A DNA stretch of 64,000 nucleotides from Roseimaritima multifibrata (lineage in GTDB: Bacteria; Planctomycetota; Planctomycetia; Pirellulales; Pirellulaceae): assembly GCF_007741495.1 (NCBI RefSeq), contig NZ_CP036262.1, positions 434,001 through 498,000 on the forward strand. Reading direction: 5' to 3'. A program made the position numbers and the translations under genes. Under the pieces are notes generated by a model. That model had not been told where the DNA came from. It saw only the letters and a list, made by a program, of their open reading frames with translations, and made no database searches. Position 1 is the stretch's first letter. Each line of letters starts with the position of its first letter. Shown here piece by piece: positions 9,382 through 19,338 of the stretch.

Positions 9382-9808
9382 CCAAACCTGGGTGGGGCAG
9401 TGTCACACCCGGAGGGCGTGTTGTTGAATTCAATGCAAGAACGTAATCGATTCGAATCGGTAGGACGACCCGGGGAGCGTCAGGGGAGGCCGACGAAAAG
9501 GTCAAGTGAGGCGGCGAAAAAGCTTCTTCTGATTCCGTTACGTGGCACGAAATTCCACCAGCGGCGTGAGAGACTGCAAAACGTAAAATGAGAATTACAG
9601 AGAGTAAAATCGCTCGTCGGGACAGCCATTTTGTGTTTTGTAATTTAACTTTTTCAATTCCTGGTTCACATGCGAACCAGCGTCGTGGCGGGCAAACTGT
9701 CGTAACCTGCCACGCTCGCACCTCCAAAAACCTTGCACCCTTACGTTATCATTGCCGGATCCGGTAATCTATCGGCGCGCGCGGTCCCCTATCAAACCTT
9801 GCATCTCC
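9382..9808. other. Divergent intergenic region between gltX and ligA
   Basis: About 430 bases separate the two divergent genes and should contain both promoters. A minus-strand frame encoding a hydrophobic stretch (9344-9727) overlaps the gltX start and has no ribosome site or family likeness, so I do not call it. No repeat or structured RNA is evident. Confidence 0.5.
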
Positions 9809-9822
9809 CGGAGGGAATGGCG

Positions 9823-11847
9823 ATGCCTTCAAATCCTGCTCAGCGGATGACGGAGCTGGCGAGTCAGATACGTCACCACGATCGTCTGTATTACGTCGAT
9901 GCGGCTCCTGAAATAAGCGATTTGCAGTACGATCGCCTGCTGGAAGAATTGAAGGAACTGGAGGCGGCGTATCCTCAGTTCGCCTCGCCCGATAGCCCGA
10001 CGCAGCGAGTCGGCGACGCGCCGGTGGAGCATCTGACGGCGGTCGAGCATGCCCTTCCGATGCTCTCGATCGATAACACGTACAACCTGTCGGAACTGGC
10101 TGCCTACTTTCAGCGGACCACAAAACTGCTTCCCAATTCACCGATTGAATGGATCATGGAGTACAAGATCGACGGGGTCGCCGCCTCTTTGGTCTATGAA
10201 GACGGTCAGCTGGTGCGTGGCGTGACGCGGGGGAACGGGAAAGTTGGAGACGATATCACGCACAACATCCGGACGGTGCTGGGCGTACCGCTGCGTCTGA
10301 GCGGGGAATCTGTCCCAAAGCTGCTGGAGGTCCGCGGCGAAGTCTATATGACCAATGCCGACCTGGTGGAATTGAACCTTCGCCAAACCGAGGCCGGCCT
10401 GCCCGCTTTTAAAAATACCCGCAACGTCACCGCCGGGACGATCCGGTTGCTTGATCCACGGATCGCTGCTTCCCGCCGCTTGAGGTTCTTCTGTCACGGA
10501 CTTGGCGTTCACGAAGGTTTGCAGGCGACGACGCACCTTGATTTTTTGGCGGAGATCGGTCGACTGGGCTTGCCCCCCACGCCTGACGTGCAGCGGTTTC
10601 GCACGGCCGAAGAGGCTATTCGTGCGATGGAACATTTGGAGGATGATCTGCCGGTGCTGGATTTTGAAGTCGATGGGATCGTCTTTAAGGTCAACTCCTT
10701 CGCCCAGCGTGAAGAACTGGGTAATACCTCCAAAAGTCCTCGCTGGGTGATCGCCTACAAGCGTGAACGTTACGAAGCGACGACGGTCTTGGAACGGATC
10801 GATGTTCAGGTTGGAAAATCGGGGGCGATTACGCCTGTTGCTTACCTGCAGCCGGTTGAAATCGCCGATACGACGGTCAGTCGAGCTTCACTGCATAACG
10901 CCGACGAGATCGAGCGGCTCGATTGCCGCGTTGGTGATACGGTGGTTGTCGAAAAAGCAGGGAAGATTATTCCCAAGGTGGTTCGAGTCGAAAAGCACCT
11001 TCGCACCAAGCCGCTTCCGGTGTACCAGTTTCCGGTCGCCTGCCCCGAATGCAAAGCGGAGCTGCAACGTGATGAAGGGGGCGTTGTGATTCGCTGTCCT
11101 AATCCCAGTTGCCCTGCGCAGCTGCGCCAGCGGATCGCGTTTTTCGCCAGCCGCAATGGAATGGATATCGACGGTCTTGGGGACAAATTGATCGATCAAC
11201 TGGTCGCCCAGAAAATGGTTTCCAGCTATGCCGACCTGTATCGCTTGACCGCAGATGATTGCGTTAAGAATTTGGAATTGGTGAAAGAACGCAAAGCAAA
11301 GAAGCTTGTCAAAGCGATCGCGGACAGCCGAACGCGTGGTTTGTCGCGAGTCCTGACGGCGATCGCAATCCGGCACGTCGGACCACGAGCGTCGACTCGC
11401 CTGACGCAAACCTTTCCAACGCTGGACGGACTGCGGCAGGCTTCACAGGAACAGCTGGCAGCCATCGACGAAGTCGGCCCGGTGATCGCCAAAAGCGTGC
11501 ATGATTTTCTTGCCAGTGAATCAGGTAAGCAGGCGCTGGATGATTTGGCAGCGGTCGGGGTCGTGATGGTGGAACAGGTTTCTGCACCTGAAGAGGGAAC
11601 GCCCCTTGTGTTCCAGGGTAAAACATTGGTGGTCACCGGGACGTTGCAGCGTTACAGACGAGATGAAATCAAGGCGCTGATCGAGCAGCTTGGAGGACGT
11701 GCGGCCAGCAGCGTCAGCAGCAAAACCGACTACGTCGTCGTCGGTGAGAATGCGGGCAGCAAAAAAGAGAAGGCTGAATCACTGGGGATTCCCGTGCTAG
11801 ACGAGGATGCGTTTGACCAGTTGATTCAAGAGAGTGAATCGATTTAA
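9823..11847 (+). CDS. ligA: NAD-dependent DNA ligase
   Basis: The 674-residue enzyme seals nicks in replication and repair using NAD+. The adenylation lysine is K115 in MEYKIDGVAA. Next come an OB fold, a four-cysteine zinc site (CPECKAEL and CPNPSCPAQL), helix-hairpin-helix repeats and a C-terminal BRCT domain (about residues 595-670, GKTLVVTGTL ... KTDYVVVGENAGSK). I place the start at ATG 9823, because GGAGGG at 9810-9815 lies 7 bases upstream. The ATG at 9817 is too close to it, and longer in-frame extensions to 9733 lack homology. The length matches the family. Confidence 0.96.
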   Translation: MPSNPAQRMTELASQIRHHDRLYYVDAAPEISDLQYDRLLEELKELEAAYPQFASPDSPTQRVGDAPVEHLTAVEHALPMLSIDNTYNLSELAAYFQRTTKLLPNSPIEWIMEYKIDGVAASLVYEDGQLVRGVTRGNGKVGDDITHNIRTVLGVPLRLSGESVPKLLEVRGEVYMTNADLVELNLRQTEAGLPAFKNTRNVTAGTIRLLDPRIAASRRLRFFCHGLGVHEGLQATTHLDFLAEIGRLGLPPTPDVQRFRTAEEAIRAMEHLEDDLPVLDFEVDGIVFKVNSFAQREELGNTSKSPRWVIAYKRERYEATTVLERIDVQVGKSGAITPVAYLQPVEIADTTVSRASLHNADEIERLDCRVGDTVVVEKAGKIIPKVVRVEKHLRTKPLPVYQFPVACPECKAELQRDEGGVVIRCPNPSCPAQLRQRIAFFASRNGMDIDGLGDKLIDQLVAQKMVSSYADLYRLTADDCVKNLELVKERKAKKLVKAIADSRTRGLSRVLTAIAIRHVGPRASTRLTQTFPTLDGLRQASQEQLAAIDEVGPVIAKSVHDFLASESGKQALDDLAAVGVVMVEQVSAPEEGTPLVFQGKTLVVTGTLQRYRRDEIKALIEQLGGRAASSVSSKTDYVVVGENAGSKKEKAESLGIPVLDEDAFDQLIQESESI

Positions 11848-11853
11848 GGGTAG

Positions 11854-11898
11854 CTAAAAAAAGCCACCCGGTCCTTTGTGGACTGGATGGCTTTTTAG
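11854..11898. terminator. Bidirectional terminator between ligA and the oxidoreductase
   Basis: The arms AAAAAGCCACCCGGTCC and GGACTGGATGGCTTTTT pair with two mismatches around a short loop, and each strand has a T-run after the stem. It lies just after the ligA stop and between convergent genes, so it should serve both. Confidence 0.85.
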
Positions 11899-11917
11899 CT
11901 GTTAGCGTTTTAGCTGT

Positions 11918-13288
11918 TTAGGCTTCGAACGGTTTGGTTGTGCCTGGAACGGGGACTTTGTAGCGTCCTTCGTCATCGGGGGTGATTGGAGGCAACTGGT
12001 CAAAGCTGGTTAGCGAATCAAAGTCGGCCAGCGCGTGATCGCTTGCCATGGCGTCGTCCCACTTGACGGTCTTGCCGCTGTAGGTGGCCATGCGTCCCAG
12101 GATGGAAGTCATCGTGCTCTTGGCACCGTATTCCGCTTCGTTGGGAGTTTCGCCAGCTCGTAATGCGGCGAACAAGTCGTAGTGCTCTTGTTGCCAGCCC
12201 TTGCCGTTGGCTTCTTTTGCTTCGCTCTGGAAGATCAGTTTGCCTTTGTTGTCATAGATTTTGGCAGCCGAGACATCTGCGAAACCGGTGGTTCCCGATA
12301 GATGTTCCGAAACGCTATTCCAGCAACCGCGGATGTGGCGGCACTGGCTGAACAGTTTCGGATTGTGGTCTCCGGGGTAAGTGAATTCGACCATGTGGTG
12401 ATCGAAGATTTGTCCGGTGTCGATACTGGTTCGGACTTCACGTCCCCCCTGCCCTTGAGCTTCGATGGGGTTGCCTTGCATGGCCCAGTTGATCACATCC
12501 AGGTTGTGAATGTGTTGTTCGTTGATATGGTCGCCACACAACCAGTTGAAGTAGTACCAGTTGTAGGTTTGGTATTCCAATTCGCTCTGTTCTGGTTTGC
12601 GAGGTCGGACCCATACACCGCCCCCGTTCCAGTAGGCTCGCGCGCTCACGATATCGCCGATGGCGCCGTTGTGGATTTTGTCAATGACTTCGCGGTAGCG
12701 GAATTCGTGGTGACGTTGCAGGCCGACTTGAACCGCCAGTCCTTTTTCTTTGGCCAGTTTGCCAACTTCAAGGACTCGGCGAACTCCGGCGACATCGGTT
12801 GCAACCGGTTTTTCCATGAAGACATGTTTGCCAGCGTTGATGGCGTTGTCCATGTGCAGTGGGCGGAAACCAGGAGGGGTTGCCAGGATGACAACGTCGC
12901 AGTCCGAGTTCATCACGCCTTTGTAGGCATCCAGGCCGACGAACTGATTGTCTTGTTCGACTTCTGCTTTGCCGGGGTGTTGTTTCTGGATGGTCTTCAG
13001 GGCATCTTTGATTTGGAAGTCAAAGGCGTCGGCAACGGCTACCAATTTGGTTTCACCGCCATCGGTGTTCAGGGCCTGGATGGTGGCACCACGGCCACGT
13101 CCACCGCAACCAACCAGACCAATCTTGATTTGGTCGCTTCCGAAAGCATGGGCTCCGCGAGCAATCTTCATGTTGCCTGTCGTCATCGCGCCTGCCGCGA
13201 CAACTGCCGTTGTCCCTTTAATGAAATTGCGTCGCGATGGGTTGCTCTCTTGGCCTGCTGGCGTAGCGGTAGGTTTCGATTGGTCCAT
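11918..13288 (-). CDS. Tat-exported Gfo/Idh/MocA family oxidoreductase
   Basis: The 456-residue protein begins with a twin-arginine signal (SRRNFIKG followed by an alanine-rich hydrophobic stretch), so it should be folded with its cofactor and exported. The Rossmann motif GLVGCGGRGRG follows at about residue 60, with EKPVATD further on, as in the NAD(P)-dependent Gfo/Idh/MocA sugar dehydrogenase family. Planctomycetes carry many exported members, thought to act on complex polysaccharides; the substrate is unknown. I chose ATG 13288, because an AGGAG lies about 9 bases upstream and the Tat signal starts there. The longer frame to 13495 runs into repeat sequence. Confidence 0.92.
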   Translation of the reverse strand: MDQSKPTATPAGQESNPSRRNFIKGTTAVVAAGAMTTGNMKIARGAHAFGSDQIKIGLVGCGGRGRGATIQALNTDGGETKLVAVADAFDFQIKDALKTIQKQHPGKAEVEQDNQFVGLDAYKGVMNSDCDVVILATPPGFRPLHMDNAINAGKHVFMEKPVATDVAGVRRVLEVGKLAKEKGLAVQVGLQRHHEFRYREVIDKIHNGAIGDIVSARAYWNGGGVWVRPRKPEQSELEYQTYNWYYFNWLCGDHINEQHIHNLDVINWAMQGNPIEAQGQGGREVRTSIDTGQIFDHHMVEFTYPGDHNPKLFSQCRHIRGCWNSVSEHLSGTTGFADVSAAKIYDNKGKLIFQSEAKEANGKGWQQEHYDLFAALRAGETPNEAEYGAKSTMTSILGRMATYSGKTVKWDDAMASDHALADFDSLTSFDQLPPITPDDEGRYKVPVPGTTKPFEA

Positions 13289-13513
13289 GGTGGTGAATCT
13301 CCTGAAGGATTGGGAAAGTGTATGACGGAAGCGGTTTCTATTGAGGTAGTATAACGTGGTGCGCCCTAGGGGTGGTTTAGCGAGGGCGAGACTGGCATTA
13401 CCGCTCGGATGCTTGCCCAGTGGACTTATCGGCCATTTCGGCTGAATGGTAAAGTCATTGTTTTGCAGGCATTGTAGCATGGCCGTAAATTTCAAAGCCT
13501 TGGGGGAGCATCC

Positions 13514-14117
13514 TTCTTAGCGGCACGGCGCAAGCCGTCCGGCAGTTGCCCTGGATTTCCCCGCGTATTTGCCGGTCGGCTCGCGCCGATCCGCTAGGAA
13601 AATCGCCGCATGGAGTGTGGCGCTGGGGGAAGGTTGTCGGTGTCATTTCTTAGCGGCACGGCGCAAGCCGTCCGGCAGTCGCCCTGGATTTCCCCACGTA
13701 TTTGCCGGTCGGCTCGCGCCGATCCGCTAGGAAAATCGCCGCATGGAGTGTGGCGCTGGGGGAAGGTTGCCGGTGTCATTTCTTAGCGGCACGGCGCAAG
13801 CCGTCCGGCAGTCGCCCTGGATTTCCCCGCGTTTTTGCCGGTCGGCTCGCGCCGATCCGCTAGGAAAATCGCCGCATGGAGTGTGGCGCTGGGGGAAGGT
13901 TGCCGGTGTCATTTCTTAGCGGCACGGCGCAAGCCGTCCGGCAGTTGCCCTGGATTTCCCCGCGTATTTGCCGGTCGGCTCGCGCCGATCCGCTAGGAAA
14001 ATCGCCGCTTGGAGTGTGGCGCTGGGGGAAGGTTGTCGGTGTCATTTCTTAGCGGCACGGCGCAAGCCGTCCGGCAGTCGCCCTGGATTTCCCCGCGTAT
14101 TTGCCGGTCGGCTCGCG
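13514..14117. repeat. 133-bp tandem array of family B palindromes (about 4.5 copies)
   Basis: Units begin TTCTTAGCGGCACGGCGC at 13514, 13647, 13780, 13913 and 14046, an exact 133-bp period. Each holds the family B inverted repeat (arm GGCTCGCGCCGATCCGCTAG) plus a constant linker containing CATGGAGTGTGGCGCTGGGG. Copies differ by only a few bases. The last is cut off after GGTCGGCTCGCG at 14117. The minus-strand frames of 61 codons repeated across it are by-products of the period. Confidence 0.92.
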
Positions 14118-14542
14118 GTTTGTTGATTTAGTGATTGTCGCCTTTCGCTCGGGACGTGCGATAATTAAGTTGCGAGTGTGGCAGGGAGAAAAGGCCCCAT
14201 GCCAGCTTGCCTGGCAGGAAGCCAAGATTTGGAATTCTGGTTGATAGAGTTCCGTTTCCGGGCTGCCCCGGCGGGCTCGCAACTGGCAGAGAAGGACCGA
14301 GTGGGGGTAGGCATTCAGGTAGCTGCCAGTTGTTGTACCGACCGGGACGAGCCCGGCGGAAACATACAAGAGCAGCGTGAGCGGAAATCGTCAGCTTATT
14401 TATCGCTCGGGACGTGTGAAGGAACGTCCTTTTGGAGCTACTTTCGCGGAGCGGAAGGCTACAATCTTTCTCTGCTGTCGATTAATCGACAGGCCGGCTT
14501 GCGCCGATCCACTAGGAGAATCGTCGTGCGGTGAGTGAGGAC
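14118..14542. other. Gap with family C repeat pieces
   Basis: No credible gene. A family C half (GTCGCCTTTCGCTCGGGACG, about 14136) is followed by a small hairpin GCCAGCTTGCCTGGC near 14201. A second family C-like block is at about 14395-14470. The end (about 14490-14525) resembles half a family B repeat. Confidence 0.55.
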
Positions 14543-15961
14543 CTACAGGTCGCCTTCTTCACACAAATATGGTTCCATGACCTTCGTGTTTCGCTCGACA
14601 CTGATGATCGTGGTCCTTTGCCGCATTCCGTCTCGACTGGTTGCGACAACGGGCAGGACTTGGCGGCGATCGGGCAATTCCATTCGCAGGGTAAACGTGC
14701 CGTCTTCGTTTAACTTGACCGGTTCACCACCCAGCGACACCGAAGAGCCTCCGGTCGTGGAACCGAACACGATCAGTTCGGCATCGACCTCGAACGGCAA
14801 TTCCCGTTCACGCCGCAAGGTGACATCGGCGGCGTTGCCCAGTTGCCGGCCATTGGGAGATTTCATGGGTCGACGGAGACGTTGTTCGAAAATATCTCGG
14901 AGGTCAGCCGATGCGTCGGCTTTGTGGCCACCACTTAGGCTGAAGATACGTTCGTAGTCTTCGGCGATATCTTCCCAGTGTCCATCGATTGCGTCGCTGG
15001 AATTTGGTGGTGGGGATTCAACGATATTGCTGCGACAGAGTGCATAGAATTGTGGGTCGGCACTGTCTCGGGCTGCCGAGTAGCCAACAATCACTCGGTA
15101 GCGAGTCGGTTCGCCAAGAATGTCGACATACCAAGTGTTGACGCCGCCGTGGATGGGGATGTCTCGGACTTTTTGTTCGGCGGCGTTTGTCGCTGCGTCG
15201 GTGATGGCTACCAAGCGAAGGACTGGTTTGGCGGTATGCCAGTGGGCTCCCAGGGCCGCTTTGGCTCGCTGAACCGATCCGCGAGTAACTTCCCAGGAAA
15301 CCTGCAGCCAAAACGCGTCGCGGACCAATAGGATCGCTCGGTCTTTGCTGGGGCTTTCGGCGGGTTCGGCTTCTTGTTTTGCGTTGGCGGCTGCTTTGCC
15401 CCGAACCAAGACGTGCATCGATAGGTCTTTTAGACGCTCGCGTGCTTGCTGTTGTTCTCGCAGTTTCTGCAGGGAGGTCGAAGCGAGCTTGGGTTTCTTT
15501 GGAGGTTCGGGAGGCGCTTTGGGTTTGCGACTTCGGCTTCGACTGGTCTTGTCGGTCAGTGCCGAAGATTTGACCTTAGGCTTTGAAGCTGCGGCGGACT
15601 TGGTCGAGCGAGATGAAGAGGCTCGGGTCGTCTTTTTGGTGCTACTCGAATCCTTCGAGGCAGTGGGAGAGCTTTTGGCTGCAGCGGAGCCGGCGTCTGC
15701 TTTAGAATTGCTAGCTGAGATCGAGTTGTTGCGAGCGGAAGATTTTCGAGAAGTCGATTTGGCAGAGCTTGTGGACTTGCGGGAACTGGCTTTTGCGCCG
15801 GAAGATTTGCTTGCCTTTCGTTTTGCCGCTTGCTGAACTTTGCGTAAAGCCGCAATCAGTTCGTCTTTTCGCATCCCATGCCAGCCGGAGATCTCATGTT
15901 GCCTGGCAAGGTCAGCAAGGTCTCGACGGGTCTGCAGTTTTAGATCGGCGGTGGTAATCAA
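14543..15961 (-). CDS. DUF4912 domain protein with lysine/serine-rich linker
   Basis: The 472-residue protein has three parts. The N-terminal 45 residues (RRDLADLARQHEISGWHGMR) look like a Rho-N/SAP-type helix-extended-loop-helix nucleic-acid-binding motif. Residues about 46-165 are a low-complexity Lys/Ser/Ala linker. Residues about 200-440 match the DUF4912 pattern (RDAFWLQVSWEVTR, GGVNTWYVDILGEPTRYRV). Function is unknown; the linker suggests nucleic acid or surface binding. The start is a TTG at 15961, supported by GGGAG seven bases upstream and by no better ATG before the SAP-like segment. It has a large gap upstream and stands alone. Confidence 0.75.
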   Translation of the reverse strand: MITTADLKLQTRRDLADLARQHEISGWHGMRKDELIAALRKVQQAAKRKASKSSGAKASSRKSTSSAKSTSRKSSARNNSISASNSKADAGSAAAKSSPTASKDSSSTKKTTRASSSRSTKSAAASKPKVKSSALTDKTSRSRSRKPKAPPEPPKKPKLASTSLQKLREQQQARERLKDLSMHVLVRGKAAANAKQEAEPAESPSKDRAILLVRDAFWLQVSWEVTRGSVQRAKAALGAHWHTAKPVLRLVAITDAATNAAEQKVRDIPIHGGVNTWYVDILGEPTRYRVIVGYSAARDSADPQFYALCRSNIVESPPPNSSDAIDGHWEDIAEDYERIFSLSGGHKADASADLRDIFEQRLRRPMKSPNGRQLGNAADVTLRRERELPFEVDAELIVFGSTTGGSSVSLGGEPVKLNEDGTFTLRMELPDRRQVLPVVATSRDGMRQRTTIISVERNTKVMEPYLCEEGDL

Positions 15962-16632
15962 GGCGTTGCTCCCAATCGCGCTGTCGGTGGGGCCGAATAG
16001 GATTCAGCAGACAGCGCAGTTCACAGGTTGTAAGCTTCTTATTCCCCCTCCATGGCGACGCGACCATTGTGCCGGAAACATGGCCGCCAGATCCCTACGG
16101 GGGCATTTGTTTCCTCAGTCATTATGGCAACGGGGCTTGCATTCTTCTAGTGCTTAGTTCAGAAAAACCTGTTTAAGGGACCGATGGGGGCTTTATTGGG
16201 GGCTTGTTTCCCGTCTAGGGGATCTAGTTTTCCGCACTATGGGTATATGCACGGATGACCAGGTGCTGGACTCTTGTGGGTAACCGGTCTAATCGGAACC
16301 AAATGACCGACTTTGGTGGTCCGCCGAGACGCTGTTTTGGTGCAGATGGCTATCTGTTTACGTGTTTTTAATGGCTTGGATGCAGCCGTTCCGGGCGTTA
16401 GGAGACGGTTGCTGAGTCGTGGTGGCCTGCCCCCTAATGTCGTCTACTGGCGGTTTTCTTGGCGGATCGGCGCAAGCCGACCGGCACGTTCATTGTGTTT
16501 TCTAGGCGGATGGCCGGACCGCTCGCGCCGTTCCGCTAAGAAAGTAGATGGCATCATTGGTCTGTTGCTGGCGAGACTTTTGTTGCTTGCGGACTTCACG
16601 TCCTGCAGGGGCGGTAGAGATCGATCGATTGG
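15962..16632. other. Gap between two minus-strand genes, with a family B repeat
   Basis: No gene is supported in these 670 bases. The only structure seen is a full family B palindrome at 16450-16541 (GGATCGGCGCAAGCCG ... GCTCGCGCCGTTCCGC). The promoter of the DUF4912 gene should lie at the left end. Confidence 0.6.
16450..16541. repeat. Family B palindromic repeat
   Basis: An inverted repeat with arms containing CGGCGCAAGCCGACCGGCA and GCCGGACCGCTCGCGCC around CGTTCATTGTGTTTTCTAGG. The spacer is nearly the same as in the copies at 7631 and 28943. Confidence 0.8.
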
Positions 16633-19338
16633 CTATCGACGGTCCATCCGATTGGTCGCTGGCTGCAGCGAGATGACGGGGGCTGGCGCGTGACGTTGCT
16701 GTCTGGCGGTGTTCATACGGGTCGCTTGCTTCTCGACCGGGGCGGGACCGACGTGCTGAGGTTGGGGATGAGAAACTTCCCAGGTTGGTCTTTCGGATTC
16801 CGATGGGGATTGGGAGGCGGGAGTTTCTTGGTACGCGAACCGCTGCGGAGTGATCGCCATGGCGATCCAACCATCCCTCAGTTCTAGCTGACTGATTTCA
16901 GTCTCTGCCATCGAAGGGTTCTCTGCCAGCCGATTGGCGGTCAGAGGAAGCGGGCGATTTTCGCTGAGGATCTTATTGAAGATTGCTCGAACCGTGACTC
17001 GCTGCCCCATCGACATGCGAGCCCCTTTGATGCTGAGCGATCCATCGCGAACCAAGCGAGCTTGCAGCCCGTCACGTTCCCCGCGGAAACAAGCTCGTAC
17101 GATAAAGTGCCGCAGGTCCAGGCCGCCGTCACGCGTTAAGCGAACGATCCGAAACGTCAGCCACAGTCGGTCGTCTTTGATCTCAGTCGTTACCGGGCGT
17201 GTGTTTGAGAATTGGACTCGGACGTCCGACGGTAGATCGTCTGGTAGGTTGTCAGTCGATTGGCCAAACATTTGAAGCAGTTCGGTCGCGACGTCCCGGA
17301 TCGCTTGCGGTTCGTTCTTTGGGGCCAGTCGTTCAAAGGTGTTGTTGAGGGCCGATTGGTGGACCTGCACACTCAACAAGGCATCGCTCATCGCTCGCGG
17401 CCGAGGCGTGTAGGCGGCCAATTGCCAATCGCCGGCAAGGCGGTATCGAGCTGACAAGCGATCTTCATCGGTTTGTAGGTCGACGACCGTTGGGGCTAGG
17501 CGAAGGCGAGCCAACGGGCCAAGCAGTTGGTCGGTCAGGCGTTCGGTTTTGGAAACGATTTCGGTTTCCAGTTGAGTGTCGATACCGTCGGCGATTTGAC
17601 GTTCCATTCTGGAGGTCGTCAGGTGCCGCGTCTCTTCACGTGTTTCTTCGTATTTCGAAAGTGCAAACCCTCGAACGAGCGATCCGATCAACGGGAATCC
17701 GTCGTAGTCGGTATTCAGTGCACGCAATTTTGTTTGCTGGTCGACGGTCGCGTTGGAAGGCTGGATCTGAAGCCCGTGACGCGTGATCCGAAGGTCGGTG
17801 TCGGCTGCAAAGTTGGCGTTGCTGGTGTTGTGGACGGTGACCGGCCCGTTGCGGCCAACGGTGTTGGCGAGGACATGACCATCGGTCTGCAGTTGGAGGT
17901 TCCAGCTGTCTGGCGAAGGGAGCAGCGAAATACGCAGGCCACTGGCGACGTGGCTGGTCCCACCGATGCGGGTGCCCCGAATAGTTTGGGAAACGGGAAC
18001 GTCTTTGTCTGGCATCGCTGGCAAGATTCGGTTCAGCATCGTTTCCGAAATGGAAAGCCGAAGATTGGCATTCCGGTAGTACGTGTTGATTGCTTGGGCG
18101 ACTTGCTGGGAAGCATCTCCGCCGCCAAAACGCAGGGCTTGGTTGGTGGCAGCAACGTCGATGCCGGCCAGGTCGATCGAATCGGCTTCTTGCCGTTCAA
18201 TCTGCTCCAGCAGACGCCGATAGTTGACAGGACCTTCGGCCCAAGGCCGAACGGCGAGTGCAAAGTCTTGGATTTCGGCCGCTTCCAGCCAGGATTGTTG
18301 TTCCTCGGACAGCCCTTCCCATTCCAGTCGCGACAGCAGTCGTTGAGCGGTCAAGCGGCGTCGCGCTGGATCGTTGGCTTGGCGGGGATCGATGATCCGT
18401 TCCAGCAGCAAGAAATTTTTCCAAGCTTCCGCGTCGCCTGTTTGGTCGCAGATCTCGGCCACCTTGTTGGCGCGTCGTTCGATTTCGTCGGTTTGGATGC
18501 TTAAGGTGTGGCTGGCGGCGACAAATTGTGTGGGAGCGTTTCGCGTCGTTTCCCAGACAGGGATCCAGACGGCTAAGCGGCGCTGTAGGGCGTGCGCCCC
18601 ACACAGGCATTCGACTTGAGCCTGCCGGTCACCCAGCGCTTCGGCGGCGGCTAAGCCTTCGGCGGCGAGGGTGGACAGGCGCTGCAGGATCGGACCGGCA
18701 GCGGAGTCACCCAGCGTTTGCAGGTTCTGTAGTTCAAGGAGCTGTTGTTCGACCTCTGCGGACCAGTTCCCCGCATGCGTTTGCAGGGCTGGTTCCGAAA
18801 GCATGGCGATCAGGACTGGTGTTTCGGGCCATGCACGGCTTTGGTTTCCGATCGAAGATCGCTGGATCGCCAGCGTTGCAGGGATCTGCGCATCGCTCTC
18901 TTCCTCAGGACCGAGATCTTCAAGAGAGTTCGTGCGTGTCGAAGCCGCATTGAATGGTTGGGTTGGCGGTTCGCGGGATTCCAATCCAGCCAGTTCATCA
19001 TTCGTTTCTAGCAGCGGAGCATGCAGGGACACCGCGGCGGATGGAGCGGCAGGCAACAGGCTTGGGTAGTTTGCTTCATGGTCGATACGGCCGCTATGGG
19101 CGGCTGCCGATAGCCGAGCGGCATCCATTTGGTCGATGCCACTAAAACTGGGGGCCGTAACCGGAAGAGTTCTTGGCGAGGGGACGGCTCGGGTCGAAAC
19201 GATCGAGTGGGCGACCGCGATCGTCGGACCTTTGGGGGATGCGAGCTGCGTCCACTGGAGCAGTAGCAGTACAATGATCCCTGTCGCCGCAAGAATTGGC
19301 CATACGAAGAATGCAACGGTGCGTTTCCTGCGGTGCAT
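16633..19338 (-). CDS. Large membrane-anchored protein of unknown function
   Basis: This 901-residue protein begins MHRRKRTVAFFVW and has one N-terminal hydrophobic segment (about residues 8-27, ending LLLLQW). It looks like an inner-membrane-anchored or secreted protein with its bulk outside. I do not recognise the family. The middle holds helical, Glu/Gln/Arg-rich stretches; later parts look beta-rich (LRISLLPSPDSWNLQLQTDG). The C-terminal 80 residues are Pro/Gln/Arg-rich and disordered. I chose ATG 19338, preceded by GGAGG about ten bases upstream; a longer frame to 19464 adds sequence without a signal. It has no clear partners. Confidence 0.8.
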   Translation of the reverse strand: MHRRKRTVAFFVWPILAATGIIVLLLLQWTQLASPKGPTIAVAHSIVSTRAVPSPRTLPVTAPSFSGIDQMDAARLSAAAHSGRIDHEANYPSLLPAAPSAAVSLHAPLLETNDELAGLESREPPTQPFNAASTRTNSLEDLGPEEESDAQIPATLAIQRSSIGNQSRAWPETPVLIAMLSEPALQTHAGNWSAEVEQQLLELQNLQTLGDSAAGPILQRLSTLAAEGLAAAEALGDRQAQVECLCGAHALQRRLAVWIPVWETTRNAPTQFVAASHTLSIQTDEIERRANKVAEICDQTGDAEAWKNFLLLERIIDPRQANDPARRRLTAQRLLSRLEWEGLSEEQQSWLEAAEIQDFALAVRPWAEGPVNYRRLLEQIERQEADSIDLAGIDVAATNQALRFGGGDASQQVAQAINTYYRNANLRLSISETMLNRILPAMPDKDVPVSQTIRGTRIGGTSHVASGLRISLLPSPDSWNLQLQTDGHVLANTVGRNGPVTVHNTSNANFAADTDLRITRHGLQIQPSNATVDQQTKLRALNTDYDGFPLIGSLVRGFALSKYEETREETRHLTTSRMERQIADGIDTQLETEIVSKTERLTDQLLGPLARLRLAPTVVDLQTDEDRLSARYRLAGDWQLAAYTPRPRAMSDALLSVQVHQSALNNTFERLAPKNEPQAIRDVATELLQMFGQSTDNLPDDLPSDVRVQFSNTRPVTTEIKDDRLWLTFRIVRLTRDGGLDLRHFIVRACFRGERDGLQARLVRDGSLSIKGARMSMGQRVTVRAIFNKILSENRPLPLTANRLAENPSMAETEISQLELRDGWIAMAITPQRFAYQETPASQSPSESERPTWEVSHPQPQHVGPAPVEKQATRMNTARQQRHAPAPVISLQPATNRMDRR

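Noticed and set aside
9344-9727. Minus-strand frame with a signal-like hydrophobic stretch
   Set aside because: It overlaps the gltX start in another frame, has no ribosome site and no family likeness.
12302-13354. 350-codon plus-strand frame
   Set aside because: It is antisense to the oxidoreductase, whose Tat signal and Rossmann motif are clear.
13594-14045. Three repeated 61-codon minus-strand frames
   Set aside because: They are the 133-bp tandem array read three times.
13514-14117. CRISPR array
   Set aside because: The units repeat as a whole including the linkers; there are no unique spacers and no cas genes.
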